Of a stretch of 64,000 nt of DNA, positions 36,735 through 46,883 are shown one piece after another (within the stretch, counting starts at the first letter, position 1; every line of letters begins with the position of its first letter). The DNA is from Sheuella amnicola (lineage in GTDB: Bacteria > Pseudomonadota > Gammaproteobacteria > Burkholderiales > Burkholderiaceae_B). Both the position numbers and the translations under genes were made by a program. The stretch lies in contig NZ_JAAGRN010000001.1 in NCBI RefSeq assembly GCF_010499255.1, positions 372,001 through 436,000 of the forward strand, given 5' to 3'. The notes beneath the pieces are model-generated. The model saw only the letters and a program-made list of their open reading frames with translations, ran no database searches and had not been told where the DNA came from.

Positions 36735-38156
36735 ATGAAAAACACACAAAATTCATCTCAAAGTCAATTTGACAAGAAATCCGAGGCTTGGTCCGCTCGA
36801 TTCTCCGAACCCGTCTCGGATCTGGTCAAACGCTATACCGCGTCCGTCGATTTCGATAAACGGCTTGCCTTGTTCGATATTCAGGGCTCCTTAGCCCATG
36901 CCGAAATGCTTGCGGCGGTCAAGGTTATCCAGCAAAAGGATTTGGAAGACATTCGTCGCGGAATGGCGCAGATCACAAGCGAAATTCAGTCCGGGCAGTT
37001 CACCTGGCTACTTGATCTCGAAGATGTCCACTTGAACATCGAAAAGCGCTTGGTCGAACTCGTCGGCGATGCCGGCAAACGTCTGCATACAGGCAGATCA
37101 CGCAACGACCAGGTTGCTACGGATATACGATTGTGGCTCAGAAACGAAATCGACCAGATTATCGAGTTGCTCAGAGCTCTGCGGCACGCGTTGGCTTCAG
37201 TTGCGCTTGATCACGCCGAAACGATTTTGCCGGGATTCACGCATTTGCAAGTGGCTCAGCCCGTGACCTTCGGACATCATTTGCTTGCATACGCAGAAAT
37301 GTTCGGTCGCGATGCCGCTCGCATGGCTGACTGCCGCACGCGAGTCAATATTTTGCCGCTCGGAGCTGCTGCACTTGCCGGCACAACATTTCCGATCGAT
37401 CGGCCCATGGTGGCCAAACTGCTCGGATTCGACGATGTCTGCCGCAATTCGCTTGATGCAGTATCCGACCGTGATTTTGCGATCGAGTTCTGCGCGGCCT
37501 CTTCGTTGATCATGACACACATTTCTCGATTTTCGGAAGAATTGATTATCTGGATGAGTCCACGGGTAGGATTCATTGATCTGGCGGATCGTTTTACGAC
37601 CGGCAGCTCCATCATGCCCCAGAAAAAGAACCCAGACGTGCCCGAACTGGCTCGCGGCAAGACGGGACGCGTCAACGGCAATCTGATCGGCTTGCTCACT
37701 TTGATGAAAGGACAACCTCTGGCCTATAACAAAGACAATCAGGAAGATAAGGAAGGCCTTTTCGATACGGCGGACACTGTACGCGACACACTGACCATTT
37801 TTGCCGATATGGTCGGCGGCATCAAAGTGAAATCAGATGCCATGCGTGCTGCTGCATTGCAGGGTTTCGCAACAGCCACTGACCTGGCGGATTATCTGGT
37901 TAAAAAAGGCGTGCCATTCAGGGATGCACATGAAGCGGTTGCACATGCTGTACGTGAATGTGAAATCAAGGGTTGTGATCTGGCAGATCTAAGCGTCGAA
38001 CAACTACGCCAGTTTCATCACGCGATCGAATCCGATGTCCATCAGGTATTGACTCTTGAAGGTTCGGTGGCCGCTCGATCCCATATTGGGGGCACGGCTC
38101 CTCAGCGTGTCCGCGAAGCGGCAGAGAAAACGCTGAACGAAACTCGACCAGTCTAA
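36735..38156 (+). CDS. argH: Argininosuccinate lyase
   Basis: 473 residues from the ATG at 36735; the open frame reaches back to 36672, but homology starts at [20 protein letters not shown]. It splits argininosuccinate into arginine and fumarate. Family blocks are [19 protein letters not shown], the catalytic His region [21 protein letters not shown], and the signature [16 protein letters not shown] with its catalytic Ser. A perfect TATAAT at 36720-36725 lies so close that the transcript may have almost no leader. Its stop is one base from the convergent rlmD stop. Confidence 0.96.
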   Translation: MKNTQNSSQSQFDKKSEAWSARFSEPVSDLVKRYTASVDFDKRLALFDIQGSLAHAEMLAAVKVIQQKDLEDIRRGMAQITSEIQSGQFTWLLDLEDVHLNIEKRLVELVGDAGKRLHTGRSRNDQVATDIRLWLRNEIDQIIELLRALRHALASVALDHAETILPGFTHLQVAQPVTFGHHLLAYAEMFGRDAARMADCRTRVNILPLGAAALAGTTFPIDRPMVAKLLGFDDVCRNSLDAVSDRDFAIEFCAASSLIMTHISRFSEELIIWMSPRVGFIDLADRFTTGSSIMPQKKNPDVPELARGKTGRVNGNLIGLLTLMKGQPLAYNKDNQEDKEGLFDTADTVRDTLTIFADMVGGIKVKSDAMRAAALQGFATATDLADYLVKKGVPFRDAHEAVAHAVRECEIKGCDLADLSVEQLRQFHHAIESDVHQVLTLEGSVAARSHIGGTAPQRVREAAEKTLNETRPV

Positions 38157-38157
38157 G

Positions 38158-39471
38158 CTATTCGAAAACGGCGATCGATTCAACATGCCCCGTATGCGGG
38201 AACATGTTGACGACGCCGGCCGCCACCAGCTTGTAACCACCCTTGGCATGCATAATCGCAGCATCCCGAGCAAGCGTACTTGGATTGCACGACACATAGA
38301 CAATACGTTTCGGACGGGCGTGGGCAGGCAATTCAACCAGACTTTCGCATAAAGCTTGCGCACCTTCACGCGGAGGGTCGATCAACATTTTGTCGAAATA
38401 ACCCAAGCCGAGCAACCAGCTTTGATCAACCTCGAAGAGGTTTAATGTCTCAAATGTTGCGTTGGATAAACCTGATTGCTTTGCCGCCTGCTGTGCTCTC
38501 TCGGTAAGCGAAGCGCTACCTTCGATACCGACGACTTCCCTGGCTTGAGTCGCGATTGGCAATGAAAAATTACCCAATCCGCAAAACATATCAGCCACGC
38601 GTTCATCTGAATGAACATCCAGCAATTTCAACGCACGAGAGATCAAGGCACGGTTGATATGGTGATTGACTTGCGTAAAATCAGTCGGGCGATAAGGCAT
38701 GCGCAGTCCGAATTCAGGCAATGTATAAGCAAGCTCTTGTTCATGCTCAGGAACCAGCGCACGCACGGTGTCGGGCCCTTTGGATTGAAGCCACCACTGA
38801 ATACCATGCCGATCGGCGAACTGGTGAAGGCTCGCCACATCCGAGTCGGTCAATGGCAACATATGGCGCAGGACAAGTGCGGTCACCCGATCACCTACTG
38901 CAACTTCGATCTGTGGAATTCGATCGGGTGTGGAAAGATTTTGCACCAATTGGCGCAATGGCATAAGAAGCGCTGAAACATGCGGCGGCAATACCTGACA
39001 AGACTTGATGTCTGCGACGAAACTGCTTTTTCGCTCATGAAATCCAACAAGAATCGTATTCTTTTTTGCCACCCAGCGAACCGCCAACCTGGCTCTAAAG
39101 CGATAACCCCAAGTGGGTCCATATAAAGGTGGCAGTATTCTGTCAGGACGTACAGATCCGATTCTCATCAGGCAATCTTCAAGCGCACGCTGTTTTACGG
39201 CGACTTGCGCGGCAGCATCGAGGTGCTGCATGACGCACCCCCCGCACATGCCGAAATGCTCGCATTTAGGCGTAACCCTGGACGATGATTGCCTGTGAAT
39301 TTGATCGACCCTGGCAATCTCATAGGAAGGTTTGCTGCGGATTGTCGCTGCAGTCACCCGCTCGAAAGGCAATGCACCCTCGATGAACACTACCTTGCCT
39401 TCTCGGCGTGCAATCCCGCGCGCTTCGAGATCGAGCGACTCTACTTCCAAAACCTCAGACGACATATCCAA
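38158..39471 (-). CDS. rlmD: RlmD, 23S rRNA (uracil1939-C5)-methyltransferase
   Basis: 437 residues. The N-terminal TRAM domain is at about 5-60. The iron-sulfur cysteines C70, C76 and C79 are in KCEHFGMCGGC, with a fourth in KSCQVLPP. The SAM domain has the VADMFCGLGNFSLPIA motif, LIDPPREGA, and the catalytic VYVSCNPSTLARD near the C-terminus. The iron-sulfur cluster separates RlmD from TrmA. The ATG at 39465 is an equally possible start. Confidence 0.94.
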   Translation of the reverse strand: MDMSSEVLEVESLDLEARGIARREGKVVFIEGALPFERVTAATIRSKPSYEIARVDQIHRQSSSRVTPKCEHFGMCGGCVMQHLDAAAQVAVKQRALEDCLMRIGSVRPDRILPPLYGPTWGYRFRARLAVRWVAKKNTILVGFHERKSSFVADIKSCQVLPPHVSALLMPLRQLVQNLSTPDRIPQIEVAVGDRVTALVLRHMLPLTDSDVASLHQFADRHGIQWWLQSKGPDTVRALVPEHEQELAYTLPEFGLRMPYRPTDFTQVNHHINRALISRALKLLDVHSDERVADMFCGLGNFSLPIATQAREVVGIEGSASLTERAQQAAKQSGLSNATFETLNLFEVDQSWLLGLGYFDKMLIDPPREGAQALCESLVELPAHARPKRIVYVSCNPSTLARDAAIMHAKGGYKLVAAGVVNMFPHTGHVESIAVFE

Positions 39472-39543
39472 TCCTTCAAAACAAGGTCAAGATTGTAAGA
39501 GAGGTTGGGCAGAGTTGAAAACAGCAAAAAAAAGCTTGGGAAA

Positions 39544-40086
39544 CTATTTGAAAGCAGGTGCAAGTGGAGACTTGGAAGGAGGCGCTGCGGCGGGTGCGGT
39601 AGGCGCTTTTCCGAGGATGCGGTGCTGTGACTTGATGTACGAAACGAGCAATTTACGCTGAGGTTCGTTCAAACTATCCCAAAATTCGAGCCAGGCACTT
39701 TGAACATCGTCCATGCGCTTATCAGCCGTTTGACGAATACTTTTTCTCAATTTGATGATTTCGCGCGGATCGAAACGGTCATTCTCAAGCTCTTTAGCGA
39801 TCAGATCGTATTCACTCTGGCGTGCGCGTCGATTCGCAACCCATAGACTGTGACGAGCAATTTGAGCTGCATTGAGCTTATCCTGCTGCTTTTTATCCAA
39901 CGAAAGTTGTTCAAGCAATTCAGGTGGAAGTTGTCCAGTGAAATCCGGCATGGATTTGTCTGCTGATTGTAAGGGTTTTGCAGTTGTGCCTGCTTGGCCG
40001 GAAACAGTCTGCGCCCAAGATGCAAATGATGTGACTAAGAGGCACGTTGCGATCAAAATCGCCTTTGAATAATTACGAACGTTCAT
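39544..40086 (-). CDS. Spy/CpxP-like periplasmic protein
   Basis: 180 residues with a Sec signal peptide (ILIATCLLVTSFASWAQ). The mature part is helical and highly charged, with LPPELLEQLSLDKKQQDKLNAAQ followed by a second helix pair around LRKSIRQTADKRMDDVQSAWLEFWDSLNEPQRK. The LSLDKKQQDKL and LNEPQRKLL stretches recall the LTxxQ repeats of Spy/CpxP proteins, small periplasmic chaperones or stress sensors. The C-terminus is Pro/Ala rich and probably disordered. The family assignment rests on pattern only. Confidence 0.6.
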   Translation of the reverse strand: MNVRNYSKAILIATCLLVTSFASWAQTVSGQAGTTAKPLQSADKSMPDFTGQLPPELLEQLSLDKKQQDKLNAAQIARHSLWVANRRARQSEYDLIAKELENDRFDPREIIKLRKSIRQTADKRMDDVQSAWLEFWDSLNEPQRKLLVSYIKSQHRILGKAPTAPAAAPPSKSPLAPAFK

Positions 40087-40128
40087 GAAATCGAATTCCG
40101 ATATAACAAGACATTGTCATTGATGATT

Positions 40129-40905
40129 TTATTTAGGCCATGCGGCCAAATACTCAGACCAGTGGGGTTCGGAACTACCTTGTAGTGTCGAGCGAACCAA
40201 ATCGATCTCTGCCTGATAAGCGGCTTCGTCGATTTCGCCACGGATAAGCCTGAAACGGCAATACACCAGCCAGGTATTGACTACGTCGGTTTCGCAATAC
40301 GCTCTGACTTCCTGAGCCTTGCCGGTTGTCCAGGCTTCATATACTTTGCTGCCATCCATCCCGAGTTTGCCCGGAAAACCGCAAAGTTTAGCGAGGTCAT
40401 CCAACGGTGCATTGCCGCGACCGTTATATTTAGCGAGCAGGTCCATCAAGTCGATATGACGATTATGGTATCGGCTGATGTAATTGTTGTATTTGAAATC
40501 TCTGTCGTCTTCACCCATATCCCAATATCTGGGAGCAGAAACGCCATGAATAAGCGTGCGGTAATGCAGCACTGGCAAATCAAAGCCCGAGCCGTTCCAG
40601 CTAATCAGCTTGGGAGTATATTTTTCAATTGTTTTAAAAAAACCGGCTAACAAAATAGGTTCGGGATCATTGATTTGTCCCAAACATCTGACGCGAAACC
40701 CGCTGTCATCTCGAAAGACGCAACCAACCACAGCTACTTTTTGAAGATGTAGAGGCAAAAATTCGCTACCTGTCGCCTCTTTACGCGCGGCGAAGGCTCT
40801 CTGAGCAACTTCGGCATCTGAAACTTCAGCCCCCCAATCGTTGAGCTTTCTAAGCCCCTCGATATCAGGAATCGTCTCAAGATCGAAAACCAGTGTGGGT
40901 ATCAT
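40129..40905 (-). CDS. PolB-like 3'-5' exonuclease
   Basis: 258 residues. It has the three DEDD exonuclease motifs: ExoI TLVFDLETIPD at 4-14, ExoII LISWNGSGFDLPVLHYR near 105, and ExoIII YCETDVVNTWLVYCRF near 210. It resembles the predicted PolB-like exonuclease family (DNA_pol_B_exo2) and has no polymerase domain. It probably degrades single-stranded DNA 3' to 5' during repair; the substrate is inferred. It lies 12 bases downstream of nlpD, where many Proteobacteria carry rpoS. Confidence 0.88.
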   Translation of the reverse strand: MIPTLVFDLETIPDIEGLRKLNDWGAEVSDAEVAQRAFAARKEATGSEFLPLHLQKVAVVGCVFRDDSGFRVRCLGQINDPEPILLAGFFKTIEKYTPKLISWNGSGFDLPVLHYRTLIHGVSAPRYWDMGEDDRDFKYNNYISRYHNRHIDLMDLLAKYNGRGNAPLDDLAKLCGFPGKLGMDGSKVYEAWTTGKAQEVRAYCETDVVNTWLVYCRFRLIRGEIDEAAYQAEIDLVRSTLQGSSEPHWSEYLAAWPK

Positions 40906-40917
40906 GCCGAATCAGAC

Positions 40918-41718
40918 CTATTTTGCGGGCAAATACTGCATGGGATCAACCGGAGTACCCTGGCGGCGAATCTCAAAATGCAATTTAACTGTTGTCGAGT
41001 CGGTTTGACCCATTTCGGCTATTTTGGTGCCTTTTTTAACGTCCTGATCCTTTTTGACGCTTAATGTGCGATTGTGGGCATACGCAGTTACGAAACCATT
41101 GCCGTGATCGAGAATGATCAAATTACCGTAGCCGCGCAAACCATTTCCGGAATAAACAACCTTTCCATTTGCGGCAGCCTGAATCGGATCGCCGGCATTG
41201 CCAGCGATATCGATACCTTTGCTTGCTGTGGTGAAGGGTTGAACAACGTTACCCTTGGCCGGCCACCCCCAGCTGATGACACCAGCATCAGATGCGCGTG
41301 CGGGTGGTTGGGCAGATTCCGTATCCAGAGGTCGTGCTTCAGGCTTCTTGGATACGACCGGCTTGACGCCTGAACTCGTGTCGGCAGAATCGTTCAGACG
41401 AAGAACTTGCCCGACTTCAAGACGGTTGGGATTGGATAACTTATTCAGGCGTATCAAGGCGCCTTCGTCAACCCCGTTGGCACGGGCGATTTTACTCAGA
41501 GTGTCGCCAGCCTTAACGGTGTAGGTTTTGCCCACAGCGGCCGCACTTTGTGAACTATTCAAATCAGAAACCGGAGCACGATTTCCGGATGAGGTGCATC
41601 CGGCGAGAATTGCGGCGAACATGACGCAGGCAGCAACCCCGATTCTTTTGAAATTTAAAGTAGCGTACCGACCACGGGTCTGTACGGGAGCTATTCCATG
41701 ATCATGCCCTAAAGGCAT
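40918..41718 (-). CDS. nlpD: NlpD, LysM/LytM-domain lipoprotein, amidase activator
   Basis: About 266 residues from the ATG at 41718, which has AGGAG six bases upstream; a TTG at 41739 overlapping the pcm stop is the alternative. The lipobox is LAGC in MFAAILAGCTSS, so it is an outer-membrane lipoprotein. A LysM domain follows (YTVKAGDTLSKIARANGV), then an M23/LytM domain. The LytM domain is degenerate: KGIDIAG replaces the metal-binding HxxxD and no HxH is present. It therefore probably activates cell-wall amidases for daughter-cell separation rather than cutting peptidoglycan. Confidence 0.93.
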   Translation of the reverse strand: MPLGHDHGIAPVQTRGRYATLNFKRIGVAACVMFAAILAGCTSSGNRAPVSDLNSSQSAAAVGKTYTVKAGDTLSKIARANGVDEGALIRLNKLSNPNRLEVGQVLRLNDSADTSSGVKPVVSKKPEARPLDTESAQPPARASDAGVISWGWPAKGNVVQPFTTASKGIDIAGNAGDPIQAAANGKVVYSGNGLRGYGNLIILDHGNGFVTAYAHNRTLSVKKDQDVKKGTKIAEMGQTDSTTVKLHFEIRRQGTPVDPMQYLPAK

Positions 41719-41735
41719 ATGCTTCTCCTGTTTAC

Positions 41736-42560
41736 TCAATTTTGTAATCCCGCCTTGAGGGGAACAAATCTTACAGCTTCAAGTTCATAGCGATCCCATG
41801 CTTCGGGACCCGTTCTGTGGATTTTTACCAAACGTTGCGCGTTTGTGCCTTCAGGGGCGATTAAAACACCACCAATCGCCAACTGTTGTTGTAGCGCCTG
41901 AGGAATACGAATGCCGGCAGCCGCCACCAAAATCGCATCGAACGGAGCCGATGTGGGCAACCCGATCATGCCATCTCCGAAAGTCAACCTGACATTGGAC
42001 TGGCGCAAAACCCGTAATTGCTCTTTGGCAAAGTCATGCAAAGCCCGGATACGTTCAATCGAGTGGACTTGTTCGAACACATGCCCCATCACCGCCGCCT
42101 GATATCCGCATCCGGTGCCGACTTCAAGAACTTTTTTAGGCAAGCCGTGCTCGCACACCGCCGCAATCATTCTTGCGACGACCCATGGCTGCGAAATCGT
42201 CTGGCCATGACCAATCGGAAGCGCAGCATCGTCGTAGGCTCGGCTTGATAGCGCCTCGTCGACAAAAACATGTCGGGGAACAACTTGCATCGCAGCGAGC
42301 ACCCTTTCGTCCGTAATGCCTTGCTGATGCAGCCTGCTGACCATCGCGGCCCGTTTACGATCGTAATTCTGTGCCACTGACTCAGTCGAGGCAGGTTGAA
42401 TAGCAGGCTTTGTAGTAGAACTGGGAAGACGCGAAGCGGATATGCGCGTATTGCTATTTGTGGGCGTGATGCCCTGCAAACCCCTGCCAAGTCCTGAGCG
42501 GGGATCGCGTGCAGCCATCAGAACTCGATGAACTATTTTGAACATATCGGTCCTATCCAA
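41736..42560 (-). CDS. pcm: Protein-L-isoaspartate O-methyltransferase
   Basis: 274 residues. The conserved enzyme occupies about residues 65-274: [33 protein letters not shown], then the SAM loop [15 protein letters not shown] and the C-terminal [17 protein letters not shown]. It methylates isoaspartyl residues to start repair of aged proteins. The first 60 residues are Ser/Thr/Arg rich and absent from E. coli Pcm; the ATG may really be internal. The start overlaps the surE 3' end by 28 bases, and the stop overlaps the possible TTG start of nlpD. Confidence 0.94.
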   Translation of the reverse strand: MDRTDMFKIVHRVLMAARDPRSGLGRGLQGITPTNSNTRISASRLPSSTTKPAIQPASTESVAQNYDRKRAAMVSRLHQQGITDERVLAAMQVVPRHVFVDEALSSRAYDDAALPIGHGQTISQPWVVARMIAAVCEHGLPKKVLEVGTGCGYQAAVMGHVFEQVHSIERIRALHDFAKEQLRVLRQSNVRLTFGDGMIGLPTSAPFDAILVAAAGIRIPQALQQQLAIGGVLIAPEGTNAQRLVKIHRTGPEAWDRYELEAVRFVPLKAGLQN

Positions 42561-43288
42561 GACTCGATACTGGACAATTGATCCTGGTGCGTCAAATCCA
42601 GGCGTAAAGGCGTGACCGATACAAATCCATGCTCAATCGCATCGAAATCCGTACCATCGGCGGCATCCATCGCGTGCCCCGCAGGTCCGATCCAATAAAC
42701 CGTTTCACCGGCGGGAGTTGAAGTTGGAATCACCGGTTGGGAAGGATGACGTTTACCCAGACGCGTCGTCCTGATGCCCTTGATCCGGTCAATAGGCAAA
42801 TCGGGAAAATTAACATTGAGCAGACATTGCTGATTGATCGGGTTATTCAATTGATGTTCAACGATGAGTCTGGCATGGTGCGCCGCGCTATCGATGTGCT
42901 TCCACCCTCTTTCGACAAGCGAAAAGGCTATGGATGGAATGCCAAAAAGAAAACCCTCTGCCGCCGCGGCGACTGTGCCCGAGTAAAGAGTGTCGTCGCC
43001 CATGTTCGCGCCGTTATTGATGCCTGAGATGACCAGATCGGGACGATGATCAAGCAGACCGGTCATTGCGATATGAACGCAATCCGATGGGGTACCGTTG
43101 ACATAAATAAAACCGTTAGGGGCCTGCCGAACGGCCAAGGGCCTGGAAAGTGTCAGTGAATTCGATGCGCCACTATGATTAATTTCAGGCGCGACAACCG
43201 TAATTTCGCCCAACCCGCGCAATGATTCAACAAGAACCTCCAGGCCCTTGGCGTTGTAACCATCATCGTTTGAAACCAGTATGTGCAT
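42533..43288 (-). CDS. surE: SurE, 5'/3'-nucleotidase
   Basis: 251 residues, usual length. The N-terminal metal site is [13 protein letters not shown] with the paired Asp. [21 protein letters not shown] and [27 protein letters not shown] follow. It is a divalent-metal nucleotidase active on 5' and 3' NMPs and short polyphosphate, linked to stationary-phase survival. It is first in surE-pcm-nlpD. Confidence 0.96.
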   Translation of the reverse strand: MHILVSNDDGYNAKGLEVLVESLRGLGEITVVAPEINHSGASNSLTLSRPLAVRQAPNGFIYVNGTPSDCVHIAMTGLLDHRPDLVISGINNGANMGDDTLYSGTVAAAAEGFLFGIPSIAFSLVERGWKHIDSAAHHARLIVEHQLNNPINQQCLLNVNFPDLPIDRIKGIRTTRLGKRHPSQPVIPTSTPAGETVYWIGPAGHAMDAADGTDFDAIEHGFVSVTPLRLDLTHQDQLSSIESWIGPICSK

Positions 43289-43463
43289 GTTGCGCGTGGA
43301 TATTAAAATCGATTTCTAATAGAAGATTGTACCCCTTGCCAATGGTAAAAATGATTAAATTGCTCCCGGTGGCAGACAGCAAGCTAGAATGAACGCTAGT
43401 CAGGATTTTTAGTCGATCTTTCTACACCTCAGCACCACTGGACTCAACGGATTCTTTACGATC

Positions 43464-44081
43464 ATGCAAGCATCTCTCCCTGTCATTTGGCTAGCGTGCG
43501 CCTATCTGATTGGCTCGATTCCCTTCGCGGTTGTCGTCAGCAAAATGTTCGGCTTGCAAGACCCCCGTTCTTACGGATCGGGCAATCCGGGGGCGACCAA
43601 CGTTTTACGGTCCGGCAACAAGGGGGCTGCAGCGCTCACACTGATCGGCGATGCGGCAAAAGGCTGGTTTGCCGTATGGTTAAGCCAAAAATTACTTGGA
43701 ACCGGCGCTGTCGTTGCGTTGACCGCCGTGATGGTATTTCTCGGTCATTTGTACCCAATTTTCCTAAAGTTTAAAGGCGGTAAAGGGGTGGCTACAGCTG
43801 TGGGGGTCATTCTGGCATTGCAACCCATGCTTGCCTTGATATGTCTGTTCCTGTGGGTCTTAACAGCCGTCATCTTCAAAATGTCTTCGCTTGCGGCGCT
43901 GGTAAGCGCCGTCTGCGCACCAGTGGTGTTCTATCTGGGCGGTCAGTTCGGCGCATGGAATGCGCAACCGGGCGCGACCATGGCTCTGGTTTTCATCAGT
44001 CTGATGCTGATTTACAGGCATAGCGCCAATATTTCTCGCATTCTGAACGGCACCGAATCGAAAATCGGCTCGAAAAAATAA
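43464..44081 (+). CDS. plsY: PlsY, glycerol-3-phosphate acyltransferase
   Basis: 205 residues, an integral membrane protein with about five helices. It transfers the acyl group of acyl phosphate to glycerol-3-phosphate, the first step of phospholipid synthesis. The three PlsY motifs are present: GSIPFAVV[15 protein letters not shown] near the N-terminus, [21 protein letters not shown] in the middle, and [21 protein letters not shown] at the end. It is divergent from surE across a 175-base gap in which I found no further gene. Confidence 0.95.
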   Translation: MQASLPVIWLACAYLIGSIPFAVVVSKMFGLQDPRSYGSGNPGATNVLRSGNKGAAALTLIGDAAKGWFAVWLSQKLLGTGAVVALTAVMVFLGHLYPIFLKFKGGKGVATAVGVILALQPMLALICLFLWVLTAVIFKMSSLAALVSAVCAPVVFYLGGQFGAWNAQPGATMALVFISLMLIYRHSANISRILNGTESKIGSKK

Positions 44082-44082
44082 G

Positions 44083-45111
44083 TTAAATCTGTGACAAAGG
44101 CCAACGAGGCATCACATTAAATCCATGATCTTGCCCTGTAAGATCGACCAAACCACGATTCACTCGTTGCGCAGCTGCATACGCAATCATCGCGCCATTA
44201 TCAGTGCATAAATCCAGCGGGGGGAAATAGGCACCGGCCCCAATGCGCTTCAATCGCGATAACAATCGCTGCCTCAAAGACTGATTGGCTCCAACACCAC
44301 CGGCAACAACCAGACGCTTGAGCCCCGTTTGCTTAAGAGCCGCAATCGATTTCGCGACAAGCACTTCGACAATGGCATCCTGCGTAGAGGCGGCCAAATC
44401 AGCCAAAATATTCCCATTAATATCCGGATTTTCAAGCATTTTTTTCTGCTGAATCATCACAGCCGTTTTCAAACCGCTAAAACTGAAATCAAGGTTTGGG
44501 CTGTGCAGCATCGGCCTGGGCAAATCGAATTTCTTAGGATCTCCCCGCTCGGCAAGCTTGGCTAATGCCGGCCCTCCTGGATATCCCAGTCCCAGAAGTT
44601 TGGCCGTTTTATCAAATGCCTCACCGGCTGCATCATCAAGTGTTTCGCCCAACAATTCGTACTGACCGACGTCATCCACGCGCATCAGTTGTGTATGACC
44701 GCCCGACACAAGAAGAGCAACGAAAGGAAACTCGGGACACGGCAAAGCCATGCGTGGCGACAGGAGATGACCTTCAAGATGATGAATCGGGATGGCCGGT
44801 AGCTCAAGCGACCAAGCGATTGCCTGGGCAACACTCGCACCGACAAGCAAGGCGCCTGCCAATCCGGGGCCAGCCGTGTAAGCGATCGCGCCTACATCCG
44901 ATAATGAAATACCGGCTTGACTCAATACCTGACGCGTCAGGGGAATCACCCGCCTGACATGATCGCGCGATGCAAGCTCAGGCACAACGCCGCCGTAGTG
45001 GGCATGCATGGCTACTTGCGTGTGAAGCGAGTGCGCAAGCAATCCCTTGTCGCTACAAACCGCAGCCACACCGGTTTCATCGCACGAACTTTCAAATCCG
45101 AGAATGATCAT
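44083..45111 (-). CDS. tsaD: TsaD, tRNA N6-threonylcarbamoyladenosine transferase
   Basis: 342 residues, normal length. It transfers threonylcarbamoyl to A37 of ANN-decoding tRNAs with TsaB, TsaE and TsaC. Marks of the ASKHA/Kae1 fold are [16 protein letters not shown] at the start, the metal-binding HHLEGH near 110, LVSGGHTQL, and [16 protein letters not shown]. The stop lies one base from the plsY stop. Confidence 0.96.
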   Translation of the reverse strand: MIILGFESSCDETGVAAVCSDKGLLAHSLHTQVAMHAHYGGVVPELASRDHVRRVIPLTRQVLSQAGISLSDVGAIAYTAGPGLAGALLVGASVAQAIAWSLELPAIPIHHLEGHLLSPRMALPCPEFPFVALLVSGGHTQLMRVDDVGQYELLGETLDDAAGEAFDKTAKLLGLGYPGGPALAKLAERGDPKKFDLPRPMLHSPNLDFSFSGLKTAVMIQQKKMLENPDINGNILADLAASTQDAIVEVLVAKSIAALKQTGLKRLVVAGGVGANQSLRQRLLSRLKRIGAGAYFPPLDLCTDNGAMIAYAAAQRVNRGLVDLTGQDHGFNVMPRWPLSQI

Positions 45112-45126
45112 GCCTGGATCATGCCA

Positions 45127-46731
45127 TCAGTGATCAATGCCGCGGGAAGCAAGAAACTCTTCATATGGACCGCGATAGTCGACTACCTCGCCGCCAGCCT
45201 GGATTTCCCAGACACGCGTTGCCAATCCCGACACGAACTCTCGATCGTGCGAAACGAAAAACAATGTGCCCTTGTACTTATCCAGAGCCATTTGAAGAGA
45301 CTCGATCGATTCCATGTCAAGGTGATTGGTCGGCTCATCCATCAGCATGACGTTATGCTTTTTAAGCATCAGGCGACCAAAAGTCATCCTGTTTTTCTCG
45401 CCTCCAGACAACACGCTGGGAGATTTAGGCAAATCATCGGCCGAAAACAGCAACCTGCCCAGAACGGAACGAATCGACTGATCATCATCTCCCGGTTGGC
45501 GGTAATGAGTCATCCATTCGAACAGGTTGTCATCCTTAGACGTAAATTGATCGGAAACGTCTTGCGCCATATAGCCAAGATCGGCGTTTTCAGACCATTT
45601 GATCGTGCCGCGATCGGGACTCAAGTCGTTGGCCAGCATTCTCAGCAATGTCGTTTTGCCGACCCCGTTGGCGCCGATGATTGCGATTTTCTCGCCCGCC
45701 TCAACCATGGCCGAAAATGGTTTGATCACTGGGTGATCAAAAGATTTCTGGATATGTTCGATCGTCACCGCCTGACGGTGCATGACCTTGAGTTGCTCAA
45801 AACGAATGAATGGATTTTGTCGTGAAGACGGCTTGACCTCAATCTGTTCGGCTTTGATCCGATCAATTTGCTTGAGTCTGGAAGTCGCTTGCCTAGCCTT
45901 GGACTTGTTCGCCGAAAACCTGCGCACGAAATCCTGAAGCTCCTGAACTCGCTCTTTGGCCTTAGCGTTTGAAGCGGACACACGTTCGCGCGCCTGAGTC
46001 GAGGCGAGCATGTAGTCGTCATAATTGCCCGGATAGACTCGCAACTCGCCGAAATCCAAATCAGCCATGTGAGTACAGACCTGATTCAGAAAGTGGCGAT
46101 CGTGACTAATAATGATCATCGTACTTTGATAGTCATTCAATACATCCTCAAGCCATCTGATGGTGTTGATGTCCAAGTTGTTAGTTGGCTCGTCCAGCAA
46201 CAATACGTCGGGATTTGAGAACAAGGCTTGCGCAAGCAGAACGCGCAATTTCCAGCCGGGAGCAATCTCGCGCATGGGCAATTGGTGCTGTTCGACCGGA
46301 AACTCGAGGCCCAGCAAAAGCTCACCGGCGCGCGCCTCGGCTGTATAGCCGTCGTATTCGGCGAACTTGGCCTCGAGATCGGCCGCACGCATGTAGTCAT
46401 CGTCCGTGGCATCCGGGTTCGCGTAAATCGCATCGCGCTGCGACATTGCATCCCACATTTCGGTATGTCCCATCAGAACGACATCAATGACGCGTGAATC
46501 CTCATAGGCGAATTGATCTTGACGCAACTTACCGAGCCTTAGGCCCGGTTCCAAAAATACGTTTCCAGCGGATGGCTCAAGATCTCCACCAATAATCTTC
46601 ATCAATGTCGATTTGCCGGATCCGTTTGCCCCGATCAAGCCGTAACGGTTTCCCTCCCCGAACTTGACATTGATATTTTCGAAAAGCGGTTTGGGACCGA
46701 ACTGTATGGTGAGGTTTGATGCGGTTATCAC
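45127..46731 (-). CDS. ybiT: ABC-F family ATPase, YbiT type
   Basis: 534 residues with two ABC cassettes and no membrane segment. Cassette 1 has GANGSGKST (Walker A) and [11 protein letters not shown] (Walker B), with the degenerate signature IAPGWK in place of LSGGQ, as is usual for YbiT. A charged linker (about 235-300, [21 protein letters not shown]) joins cassette 2, with [17 protein letters not shown] and [14 protein letters not shown] proteins bind the ribosomal E site and relieve stalling. The long match to YbiT makes transport or drug resistance unlikely. Confidence 0.92.
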   Translation of the reverse strand: MITASNLTIQFGPKPLFENINVKFGEGNRYGLIGANGSGKSTLMKIIGGDLEPSAGNVFLEPGLRLGKLRQDQFAYEDSRVIDVVLMGHTEMWDAMSQRDAIYANPDATDDDYMRAADLEAKFAEYDGYTAEARAGELLLGLEFPVEQHQLPMREIAPGWKLRVLLAQALFSNPDVLLLDEPTNNLDINTIRWLEDVLNDYQSTMIIISHDRHFLNQVCTHMADLDFGELRVYPGNYDDYMLASTQARERVSASNAKAKERVQELQDFVRRFSANKSKARQATSRLKQIDRIKAEQIEVKPSSRQNPFIRFEQLKVMHRQAVTIEHIQKSFDHPVIKPFSAMVEAGEKIAIIGANGVGKTTLLRMLANDLSPDRGTIKWSENADLGYMAQDVSDQFTSKDDNLFEWMTHYRQPGDDDQSIRSVLGRLLFSADDLPKSPSVLSGGEKNRMTFGRLMLKKHNVMLMDEPTNHLDMESIESLQMALDKYKGTLFFVSHDREFVSGLATRVWEIQAGGEVVDYRGPYEEFLASRGIDH

Positions 46732-46883
46732 GGTAAGCCAATAAAGTAAATACTGCAGTTACATCTTGATAGATAAGTTTTCAGTGTAACAACTGGTGAA
46801 ATTACGTCCTATTTTCCGAAGCCATCCATATGATCTCCAGTCTTGCTGTTATGTGAATACAGCGCAAAGTACGGGAGTAAATC

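Noticed and set aside
44917-45825. 302-residue plus-strand frame opposite tsaD and ybiT
   Set aside because: It spans two real genes in antisense and has no recognisable domain.
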